A stretch of 64,000 bases of DNA from positions 22,146 to 86,145 of the forward strand of contig OMYA01000010.1 in NCBI GenBank assembly GCA_900315175.1. Reading direction: 5' to 3'. Each line of letters begins with the position of its first letter. Position 1 is the stretch's first letter. Shown in pieces: positions 52,305 through 61,890 of the stretch. Both the position numbers and the translations under genes were made by a program. The notes under the pieces were generated by a model. That model had not been told where the DNA came from. It saw only the letters and a list, made by a program, of their open reading frames with translations, and did not search any database. Source of the DNA: an uncultured Bacteroidales bacterium. GTDB taxonomy: Bacteria > Bacteroidota > Bacteroidia > Bacteroidales > F082.

Positions 52305-54329
52305 ATGGCAAATTTAGTGAAAACGGATATTGAAGGCATAATCAATGAACTAAATATGTCTCCAGATGATGTGATGTATCCTATTTTTGAAACAGTTGTA
52401 AATTCAATACAGGCTATTAAAGAAAGATTTGACGATGTAAAACAAGGGAAAATTACCGTTGAAGTGGAGAGGGATATTACTCAGATGGATTTATTTAATA
52501 GATATGAGAATTATCCAATTAAATCTATTACAATCAAGGATAATGGAATTGGTTTTACTGCAGACAATTGTCGTAGTTTCGAGTATGCTCATTCTACTAA
52601 GAAAGTTAGTATTGGTGGAAAGGGAATTGGAAGATTTGCAATATTATCAATTTTCAACACAATAAGTATTGACAGCATTATTAACGTTAGAAATGTTAAT
52701 CAAAGGGTTAGATTTGGTTTAAGCCGAAAAGCTGGATTAACAAATCCTCATTACGAGAACACAACACAACCAGTTTGTACAACTATCGTATTAAATGACC
52801 TTAACCCAAATTTTAGCAAGGAGTCGTCAAAATATTCACATGAAAAAATAGCTGATAGTGTTTTATCACATTGTTTACTATATTACTTAAACGGTGATTC
52901 ACCTCAAATTGAGATTATAGAGAACAACATGATTATTAATCTGTCAAATCAGTTTTCGCCAAAAGATTTTGTTAAACATACTATTACAGAAACAATAAAA
53001 GACAAAAAATTTACATGGTATTTTGTAAAAGATGCAAGAGCAAATTATCATGAGCTGTGTTTGTGTGGACATAATAGGAAAGTTAAAGGCAAACGTATAG
53101 ATAAGATATATCCAATTTTTTCATCTCCAGAGGAAGACTCAGGGCTAATGTTTTATTATAAAGTTTACGTGGTTTCCCCATATCTGGATTCAAGAGTTAA
53201 TATGTCTAGAAACGAGTTTAATTTCCCTAAAATCAAAAATGAGGAGGAGGAAGAACAAAAAGAGGAACTTGATATTGATGTGCAAAAATTAATTGTCGAA
53301 AAAGATATAGATGTAAAGACAATAGAGGTAATAAAAGCCCTCTTTCCAGAATTGGTTAACGATAGAATTAAAACTGTCCAAAACAGAGTTAATTCATTTT
53401 TATCTTCGGATGATGGTTTAGAATATAGGCATCTATCATTAGATGAGACATTTTTTGCCTCATTGTCGGATAATATTGATGAAAAAGATTTGGATGATGC
53501 GTTTCACACATATCAATATAAAAAAAGTAAAGAGGCCAGAAAGAAAAGAGATAAACTATTTAAACGCGATTATAGTAACAAAGAGGATTATCAACAATTA
53601 CTAAAAGAGGTTGTAGATACGACAACTCAAGAAGGACTAAGCAGGCTTGCTCAATATGTTTCACACAGAAAAACAATCATCACATTATTGGAAAAATACC
53701 TGAATTGGAGTGAGGAAAACAACAATTACGAGGAAGAAGAGGTCCTGCATAATTTAATATATACAATGGGAGGCAATCAAGACACTATACCTTATGACAA
53801 GCATAACTTATGGCTGTTGGATGATCGGTTGACCTTTCATAGATACATATATTCTGATAAGATGATAAAATCCCATATTCCAACAGAAGGTTCCACGAGT
53901 AAAAAAGAGACAGATATTGCCATATATGACACTACATATTATTATGGAGAAAAGAATGAGTATTCCGAAATAAACTCTGTTGTGATTTTTGAGTTGAAAA
54001 GGCCTGACCGAACTGTTACTTATGAAGAGTTTAGCAAGCAAATGCGCGAACAAATTCTTGGTGTACAGGAAGGAAACTTAAAGGATTATAACAAAGCGAA
54101 TGTTCTTGTAGGGAAATCAACTCCAGTGTTTTACTATTATGTTGTAGATGCAAATGCATATTCAATGTTTTTGAAGAATGCAGATTTTGAGGGATTTAGA
54201 GAGACTCCATATAAAAGTTTGATGAGAATGAACGGTTGTATTTATCAAGAAATACTTACATATAGAACGCTTTTAATAAATGCCCAACGTAGGAATAAAG
54301 TGTTTTTCAAAAAGTTAGGAATTGAATAG
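52305..54329 (+). CDS. GHKL-fold ATPase with C-terminal PD-(D/E)XK-like nuclease motif
   Basis: 674 aa. The GHKL (Hsp90/MutL/histidine kinase) nucleotide pocket is complete: E29-T-V-V-N33, D79-N-G-I-G83, and G104-G-K-G-I-G109. A charged middle (EEEEEQKEELDID, about 310-345) and helical region follow. Near the C-terminus a nuclease-like pattern is seen: D537 (KKETDIAIYD) and E563-L-K565 (VVIFELKRP). An ATP-gated nuclease or sensor is the natural inference; related ATPases occur in anti-phage loci, but I cannot assign this one to a named system. Located 68 nt after hsdS, same strand and same AT-rich composition. Confidence 0.75.
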   Translation: MANLVKTDIEGIINELNMSPDDVMYPIFETVVNSIQAIKERFDDVKQGKITVEVERDITQMDLFNRYENYPIKSITIKDNGIGFTADNCRSFEYAHSTKKVSIGGKGIGRFAILSIFNTISIDSIINVRNVNQRVRFGLSRKAGLTNPHYENTTQPVCTTIVLNDLNPNFSKESSKYSHEKIADSVLSHCLLYYLNGDSPQIEIIENNMIINLSNQFSPKDFVKHTITETIKDKKFTWYFVKDARANYHELCLCGHNRKVKGKRIDKIYPIFSSPEEDSGLMFYYKVYVVSPYLDSRVNMSRNEFNFPKIKNEEEEEQKEELDIDVQKLIVEKDIDVKTIEVIKALFPELVNDRIKTVQNRVNSFLSSDDGLEYRHLSLDETFFASLSDNIDEKDLDDAFHTYQYKKSKEARKKRDKLFKRDYSNKEDYQQLLKEVVDTTTQEGLSRLAQYVSHRKTIITLLEKYLNWSEENNNYEEEEVLHNLIYTMGGNQDTIPYDKHNLWLLDDRLTFHRYIYSDKMIKSHIPTEGSTSKKETDIAIYDTTYYYGEKNEYSEINSVVIFELKRPDRTVTYEEFSKQMREQILGVQEGNLKDYNKANVLVGKSTPVFYYYVVDANAYSMFLKNADFEGFRETPYKSLMRMNGCIYQEILTYRTLLINAQRRNKVFFKKLGIE

Positions 54330-54392
54330 TTCCAAATAAAAGATGGCTACAGAATAAGAGCAAGATTTTAAACGGTAAAATGTAAATAGGAT

Positions 54393-55418
54393 ATGAGCAA
54401 AGAATTGGAAACAACTCAAGAATACCAGCATCTTGTTGAAGGGATTGGAGGTTTGCTGACAGAGGGTAGGCGTAATGCTGCGTATGCCATTAATACGGTT
54501 ATGGTGGAAACCTATTGGCGCATTGGGCAATATATTGTTGAGTATGAGCAAAAAGGGAATGAGAGAGCCGTTTATGGTTCCGACCTTATCAATCGTTTGT
54601 CCCGCGACTTGACTCAACGATATGGCAAAGGATTTGGAAAAAGCAATCTGCTGTATATCAGAAAATTATATGTTTCGTTCCCAAAAAGTGGGACACTGTC
54701 CCACCTTTTGACATGGAGCCATTATTACGAGGTGCTAAAGTGCGACGACCTTAGGGAAATGAACTTCTACATCAAGCAATGCGAAAATGAACAATGGAGT
54801 GTTAGGGAACTGAAACGCCAAATGAAAAGCATGTTGTTTCACAGGCTTGCCTTAAGCACCGACAAAGAAGGTGTGATGGCCTTGGCTACAAAAGGTCAGC
54901 AACTGACCACGCCTGAAGACATCATACGAGACCCTTACGTATTCGATTTCGTAGGTCTGCCAGATAGGTTTCGTTATTCTGAAAAAGACCTTGAAGATGC
55001 TCTAATCAATAATATGCGGACATTCCTGCTAGAGTTGGGCAAAGGTTTCGCTTTCGTTGGTCAACAATACCGTGTGAGTATCGCCGGCAGACACATGTAT
55101 GTGGATCTGGTGTTTTATCATCGCATACTGAAATGTTTTGTGCTGATTGACTTGAAACGTGGAGAGATTCAGCACGAAGACATAGGTCAGATGAATTTGT
55201 ACCTCAACTATTTCAAAGCAGAAGAAAACGTAGAAGGCGACAATGAACCGATTGGCATTGTGCTTGGCTCGTCAAAAAACAAACTAATGATGGAATATGC
55301 CCTTAATGGCATCACTAACCAACTTTTTGCCGCTCAGTATCAACTCTATTTGCCCAACCGAGAGGAATTGCAGGCACGTCTCGATTTGTTGTTGAACGAG
55401 ATGGATGATAAAAAATGA
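54393..55418 (+). CDS. DUF1016/YhcG-type PD-(D/E)XK nuclease-family protein
   Basis: 341 aa. The N-terminal DUF1016_N domain (TYWRIGQYIVEYEQKG, YGKGFGKSNLLYIRKLY, LTWSHYYEVLKC) is followed by the nuclease domain with D238 (YVDLVFYH) and D253-L-K255 (VLIDLKRG), and the GQMNLYLNYF motif. The family is common in defence islands and next to type I restriction genes. It is less AT-rich than the three genes upstream, so it may have been added separately. A 17-nt palindrome (54688-54704) lies inside the coding sequence. Confidence 0.9.
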   Translation: MSKELETTQEYQHLVEGIGGLLTEGRRNAAYAINTVMVETYWRIGQYIVEYEQKGNERAVYGSDLINRLSRDLTQRYGKGFGKSNLLYIRKLYVSFPKSGTLSHLLTWSHYYEVLKCDDLREMNFYIKQCENEQWSVRELKRQMKSMLFHRLALSTDKEGVMALATKGQQLTTPEDIIRDPYVFDFVGLPDRFRYSEKDLEDALINNMRTFLLELGKGFAFVGQQYRVSIAGRHMYVDLVFYHRILKCFVLIDLKRGEIQHEDIGQMNLYLNYFKAEENVEGDNEPIGIVLGSSKNKLMMEYALNGITNQLFAAQYQLYLPNREELQARLDLLLNEMDDKK

Positions 55419-55477
55419 GTGAGTAATTAGGTAAAACAACAGAAATATCTCAATTTTTAAATACTTGATGAAGTGTC

Positions 55478-55516
55478 ATTTGGGAACTTGGCTTAATTTT
55501 GTTTGGGAACTTGGCA
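55478..55516. repeat. Two 23-bp direct repeats matching those at 43012-43057
   Basis: Units start at 55478 and 55501, in the same orientation as at 43012/43035. The first unit is followed by TTAATTTT where the other locus has TTAATTTC. Confidence 0.8.
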
Positions 55517-55663
55517 ACTAAAACAATATTTTCCGCTCCCTAAATTTTTAACCTCATATCCTTTTTTCGTCGGAATCCAGACTTCGGCCACGGTGTTGCC
55601 GTTGCGGATCATATAGCCCCGGCTCGGATAAGTGTTGTTGGTGGTAATATGCAGTGTGAGGTT
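55493..55663 (-). pseudogene. Remnant of the C-terminus of a glycosidase-like protein
   Basis: Open in one minus-strand frame for 56 codons without a start, giving GYMIRNGNTVAEVWIPTKKG...LGSGKYCF. This resembles the final beta-strands of a bacterial glycoside hydrolase such as an alpha-L-rhamnosidase (NGNTVAEVWIPT ... GSGKY), but the family is uncertain. The frame ends inside the direct repeat. Probably a leftover of a gene replaced when the defence cluster arrived. Confidence 0.4.
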
Positions 55664-55726
55664 TTACTGCATGAAACTAACCGCAAGACAAGTATTATTA
55701 TATGACACAGCCGTTTCATTTTTTTT

Positions 55727-55799
55727 AGACAGGATTAACATGATTTACAAGGTTTTGTTTGGGGAGTCTATTTTCCTGTTAATCTTGTAAATCCTGTCT
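55727..55799. terminator. Inverted repeat between convergent DUF1016 and GH97 genes
   Basis: AGACAGGATT (55727-55736) pairs with AATCCTGTCT (55790-55799), with further imperfect pairing inward. A third copy of the arm (TTAATCCTGTCGA, from 55810) forms the last codons and stop of the GH97 gene. The rest of the 392-nt gap holds only the direct repeats and the remnant listed here. Confidence 0.6.
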
Positions 55800-55810
55800 A
55801 ATAAAATATG

Positions 55811-58186
<2,376 letters not shown>

Positions 58187-58189
58187 TCA

Positions 58190-59359
58190 TCATTGCCAAT
58201 AAATACTCAGCTGCTCAAACAGCACCGGAAGAAACGCGCAGCCATTGTTCGCCGAGCCCATTCTCACTATTACAAGGTTTTTATACGGGTTGACGTAAAT
58301 TGTTTGGGCACAGATACCATATGCGTAATAGCCGGAATTTTCGGGTCTGATATAACCTTCATAGCTTATGTTATACCAGTTGTAATGATAGCCGTGACTA
58401 TCATCGTCAAAGGTTATAGTCTGACGAATCCATTCCTCGCTTACGATACGTTTGCCTTCCCATGAGCCATAGTTGAGATACAATTGTCCAATCTTAGCGA
58501 GGTCTCTCAATGTCATGGTGATACCACCGAAGGCATGTGCCATATCGTGTTTACGGCTGTCGATGTTAATCAGGGCGTCATGTTCCATGCCGAGCGGCTG
58601 CCACACTTTCTCGCTGAGATAGTCGGCAAAACGTTTGCCAGAGGCGTTTTCTATAACCACACCGAGAATCGCCGATGTCATGCTTTCGTAACGTCGTTTG
58701 GTGCCTGGCTCGCAACGGAATTTCAGACCTTTGATTTGCTTTCTGATATTGTGTCCGTAATTCAGTCTTGCCATTGCATTAAGCATCTTCAGGTCTTTCC
58801 ACGAGGTGAATTCATACGTGTCTTCGAAATCGAGACCGCTCTTCATGTCGAGCAGATGACGTATGGTGAGTTTCTGCCACATCGGGTCTTTTTTCTTGAG
58901 TTCCGGCAGGTAGTCGGTAACAGGGTCGTCGATGCTGTGGATGTAGCCGTCGTCAACAGCGATGCCGCACATCAGCGATGTTATGGATTTTGAAACGGAG
59001 AAGATAGTGGCGTATGTGTTGGCGTTGAAATCGCCCCAGTATCTTTCATAAACGATGCTGTCTTCGTGGATGATGAGCAAGCCTTGTGAGTCGCTTTTCA
59101 TACTCATCGCCTCCAGAAAAGTCATACTATCGCAACCATGTGCCTTGTGGAAGAAATAAAAGCTGTCAATCCAGTCGGCACGTTTGCCGACGGGAAACAC
59201 AAACGCCTCCTCGCCCTTGGCGATGGTGTCAACCTCACGTTTCTGATAACTATAGATATTCGGACCGTCTTTGCCATCTGTCTTCAGGGCTCTGTTGATA
59301 GAGCACGATGAGACTGCCAGCGTGCATGCTGTCAGTACTATGATATGGCGTAATTTCAT
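58190..59359 (-). CDS. Serine hydrolase lipoprotein, class C beta-lactamase/esterase family
   Basis: 389 aa. Lipobox LAVSSC (Cys19) predicts membrane anchoring. Beta-lactamase-related fold with S121-x-x-K124 (FSVSKS) and the second-motif tyrosine in RRYESM; the third motif appears as YGICAQ rather than HTG, common in esterase/peptidase members. RHLLDMKSGLDFE is a family landmark. Not expected to be an antibiotic-resistance enzyme; more likely an esterase or a D-Ala-type peptidase. Fourteen nt after the thioredoxin-like gene. Confidence 0.88.
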   Translation of the reverse strand: MKLRHIIVLTACTLAVSSCSINRALKTDGKDGPNIYSYQKREVDTIAKGEEAFVFPVGKRADWIDSFYFFHKAHGCDSMTFLEAMSMKSDSQGLLIIHEDSIVYERYWGDFNANTYATIFSVSKSITSLMCGIAVDDGYIHSIDDPVTDYLPELKKKDPMWQKLTIRHLLDMKSGLDFEDTYEFTSWKDLKMLNAMARLNYGHNIRKQIKGLKFRCEPGTKRRYESMTSAILGVVIENASGKRFADYLSEKVWQPLGMEHDALINIDSRKHDMAHAFGGITMTLRDLAKIGQLYLNYGSWEGKRIVSEEWIRQTITFDDDSHGYHYNWYNISYEGYIRPENSGYYAYGICAQTIYVNPYKNLVIVRMGSANNGCAFLPVLFEQLSIYWQ

Positions 59360-59373
59360 TGTCTGACGACTTT

Positions 59374-60462
59374 TTATTTCAAAATTTCAGCCAGCTTTGC
59401 TTCAAGTTCTTCACCTCTTAAGCCTTTTGCAACCATCACGCCGTTCTGGTCGTAAAGGAAGTTTGCAGGGATGTAAACCACGGCGTAGTTGTTGGCGGCA
59501 TCGCCTTCAACGTCGCGCACCTGGATGTATGGAAGAGCGTCTTCTTCAACGGCTTGGAGCCACGCAGCCTCGTTTCTGTCAACACTGATGCCGATGATTT
59601 CGAAACCTTTATCATGATATTTCTCGTAAGCCGCTTTCACGACAGGATTTTCATGACGGCATGGTCCGCACCACGATGCCCAGAAGTCAACCATCGTCAC
59701 CTTGTTGTTCTTGATGATTTCAGCGAGGTTTATTTCCTTACCGTCGACAGTGTTCAGGGTAAAGTCGATGAAAGGCTGGCCGAGCTCCACACGCATGTTA
59801 TTCTCGATAAATTTATTAACGTTGTCACGATAAACAGACTCGCCGGTGAGGATTTCTGCCAACTCTATCACTTGGGCAAGCTCTATATCTGTCTTCAAGT
59901 CATCGAGGATGTAATGAGCCAGGAAGCTGTCAGGGTGGTTTTTGATAAAGTCGAACTGATAATTGTGATATTCGTCCCAAATGGCAAGCGTTTGAGCGTT
60001 GACTTCCTCATATTTTAAGCTGTCGTCGTTATTGTATGCTTCAGTTGCTGCAGCATCGAGAGGGATAAACGACTCTAAGAATGGCACAAGACCTTTCTGA
60101 TAATTGTTGAAAGCGTTCTGTGTGTCACCGCCTGTTGCCTCAATATGGAAGAAGTCATCCAAATCACCCTTCACCGTAACATCCTTGTTGTCCGGGAACA
60201 AAAGCATCTGGTCTTGTTTCTCTTTGAATGCCAAGATATACAAGGCTTGCGGTTCGTCGTAGTCGACGTTAATCACAGCTTTATTGTCGGCTATGACCAC
60301 AGTGTCAATAATAATCGGTTTTTTGCCGTCAAGACTCTTGACGAGGATAACGGTCTGATTGTCAGCGTTTTCAAGGTTGAGTTTTACTTTGAACTGTTTG
60401 GAGTTGTTGCAGCTGCTGAGAATGAGCAAGCCTGCCACGATTGATAATAATAGTCTTTTCAT
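59374..60462 (-). CDS. Thioredoxin-like (TlpA/AhpC-TSA) lipoprotein with DUF4369-type N-terminus
   Basis: 362 aa. Lipobox LILSSC (Cys18). The N-terminal beta-rich DUF4369-like domain (about 20-120) is followed by a helical linker and a thioredoxin fold from about 230: active site W264-C265-G-P-C268, and the cis-proline region in YIPANFLYDQNG. Probably an anchored periplasmic disulfide reductase. First gene of the operon leading to the serine hydrolase and GH97. Confidence 0.9.
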   Translation of the reverse strand: MKRLLLSIVAGLLILSSCNNSKQFKVKLNLENADNQTVILVKSLDGKKPIIIDTVVIADNKAVINVDYDEPQALYILAFKEKQDQMLLFPDNKDVTVKGDLDDFFHIEATGGDTQNAFNNYQKGLVPFLESFIPLDAAATEAYNNDDSLKYEEVNAQTLAIWDEYHNYQFDFIKNHPDSFLAHYILDDLKTDIELAQVIELAEILTGESVYRDNVNKFIENNMRVELGQPFIDFTLNTVDGKEINLAEIIKNNKVTMVDFWASWCGPCRHENPVVKAAYEKYHDKGFEIIGISVDRNEAAWLQAVEEDALPYIQVRDVEGDAANNYAVVYIPANFLYDQNGVMVAKGLRGEELEAKLAEILK

Positions 60463-60506
60463 AGGATGTTGATTATTAAATATTTTATACGGTATAATCC
60501 AAACGG

Positions 60507-60514
60507 CAAAATTA
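60507..60514 (-). promoter_or_regulatory. -7 box of the thioredoxin-like/GH97 operon
   Basis: Minus-strand TAATTTTG, about 45 nt before the ATG. Confidence 0.55.
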
Positions 60515-60524
60515 AGAAATTATT

Positions 60525-60567
60525 TTTTAGGAAAAAGGAAAAAACTATAATAAATTGTTTCCTAAAA
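60525..60567 (-). terminator. Terminator after the HlyD gene
   Basis: TTTTAGGAAA (60525-60534) pairs exactly with TTTCCTAAAA (60558-60567), 30 nt past the HlyD stop on the minus strand. Confidence 0.6.
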
Positions 60568-60597
60568 CCCTAAAACAAATGCGACAATGTTTACGGT

Positions 60598-61890
60598 TTA
60601 TTTTTTGACCACAGCTTTGATAGGATTCAATAACCTGTCGAGGACTGTGAGGTCCTTGGTGATTATCTCGGCGGTGCCTGACATTTCGGGACGGTAAGGT
60701 ATGTTGATGCCGTACTGTGTTATGAGGCTGTCGGGCATCTCGACTTCAAGAAGGAAGACATTGCCGATGCCGGCTTCTTCGTATGGTACCATTGATATTC
60801 CCGACAGTTTGACTTGTACAAATCCGAATTCCATATAAGGATAGTCATCGAGTTTGATGTTGACTTTCTGTCCTGTCTGCACCTTGCCGGCACCCTGTTG
60901 TGATAGGTAAATCTTGCCAAAATGTGACGAGCTGCCTTGTGGAATGACGGTGAGCATGGTCTCTCCTGCGGTGATGTTTTGGTTGCGCTGCCAGTATTTT
61001 GTTATTGCCACCACGCCGCTTATCGGACTTGTCAGGAAATAATTCTGTTCCCATTGCCTGATGTTTGCCTCAAGCTGTTCGCGTGCGACATTGAGTTGGA
61101 TGACGAGGTTGTTGGTTTGTTCGGCCCGCTGTTGTTCCATCTCTGTGATGTTTTGCTCCGCCTGCAGGATATTAAGTCTGATGTTGTCGATTTCGATGAG
61201 ATACGACTGATGTGACATTTGCTGTTGCATATATGCCGACCTGCTGTCGTTGAATGATGTCTTCGAGATGATTCCCCTTGCATGCAGGGTGGAGTCAATT
61301 TTGTATTTCTCGGTTTCGACATCTAATTTCCTGGTGTTTATAACCAGTTGATCTTCATAGGCTTTTAATGTTTTTCTTAATACCTTGGCCTGGTCCTTTT
61401 TTGTTTTTATAAGTTCGCCGAGATAGTCATTCCCGACAAAGAATGACAGGGCGTGTGAGGCTTGCGTATAGTTGAGGTAGCTGTTTTGGATATCGCCCAG
61501 TTGGAGGTCTCTGTCGCAAAGCCACGCTGAGTCGTGTGAGACGTCATTGAGGGCTTCTTTCAGGAAAAGGACATCGCTGTATTTGGCAGTGTTTTCTATC
61601 AATGCCAGAGGCTGGTCGGTGCATACTGCATCACCGTCGTTGACAAACAGCGTGTCGATACGGCCTGTGCTTCTTGCCTTGACTTGTGCAGGCAGGTTGT
61701 AGGCGTTGATTTTTATCGTTGCAGACAGTATCTCGGGATATTTAATGAAGTAGCAGCCTATTAAAAGTAACGCCAAGATAATGAAAATCATGGTGATGCC
61801 GCTTCGCACCATCCATCCTGGCGGGCGACCGATGATATCTTGTACGGGCTCGCTGTGCAGTTCAAGTCCTTTTAGTTTGTTCTCGCTCAT
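60598..61890 (-). CDS. HlyD-family membrane fusion protein
   Basis: 430 aa periplasmic adaptor linking an ABC exporter to an outer-membrane channel. Single transmembrane helix at about 32-50 (GITMIFIILALLLIGCYFI), lipoyl-like half motifs (VKARSTGRIDTLFVNDGDAV and FLTSPISGVVAI), a long alpha-helical hairpin (about 110-285) and a beta-barrel domain (GQKVNIKLDDYPYMEFG). Its ATG overlaps the exporter stop by 4 nt. Together they form a peptide or bacteriocin secretion unit. Confidence 0.92.
   Translation of the reverse strand: MSENKLKGLELHSEPVQDIIGRPPGWMVRSGITMIFIILALLLIGCYFIKYPEILSATIKINAYNLPAQVKARSTGRIDTLFVNDGDAVCTDQPLALIENTAKYSDVLFLKEALNDVSHDSAWLCDRDLQLGDIQNSYLNYTQASHALSFFVGNDYLGELIKTKKDQAKVLRKTLKAYEDQLVINTRKLDVETEKYKIDSTLHARGIISKTSFNDSRSAYMQQQMSHQSYLIEIDNIRLNILQAEQNITEMEQQRAEQTNNLVIQLNVAREQLEANIRQWEQNYFLTSPISGVVAITKYWQRNQNITAGETMLTVIPQGSSSHFGKIYLSQQGAGKVQTGQKVNIKLDDYPYMEFGFVQVKLSGISMVPYEEAGIGNVFLLEVEMPDSLITQYGINIPYRPEMSGTAEIITKDLTVLDRLLNPIKAVVKK

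Noticed and set aside
43012..55516. Direct repeats as att sites of one 12.5-kb integrative element
   Set aside because: The interval contains ordinary genes (msrA, GH92, DASS transporter, AI-2E family) and no integrase, so a single integrated element is not supported.
58190..59359. Beta-lactam resistance gene
   Set aside because: The SxxK family is broad, the KTG-type third motif is absent, and the context (lipoprotein beside GH97) suggests an esterase or peptidase.
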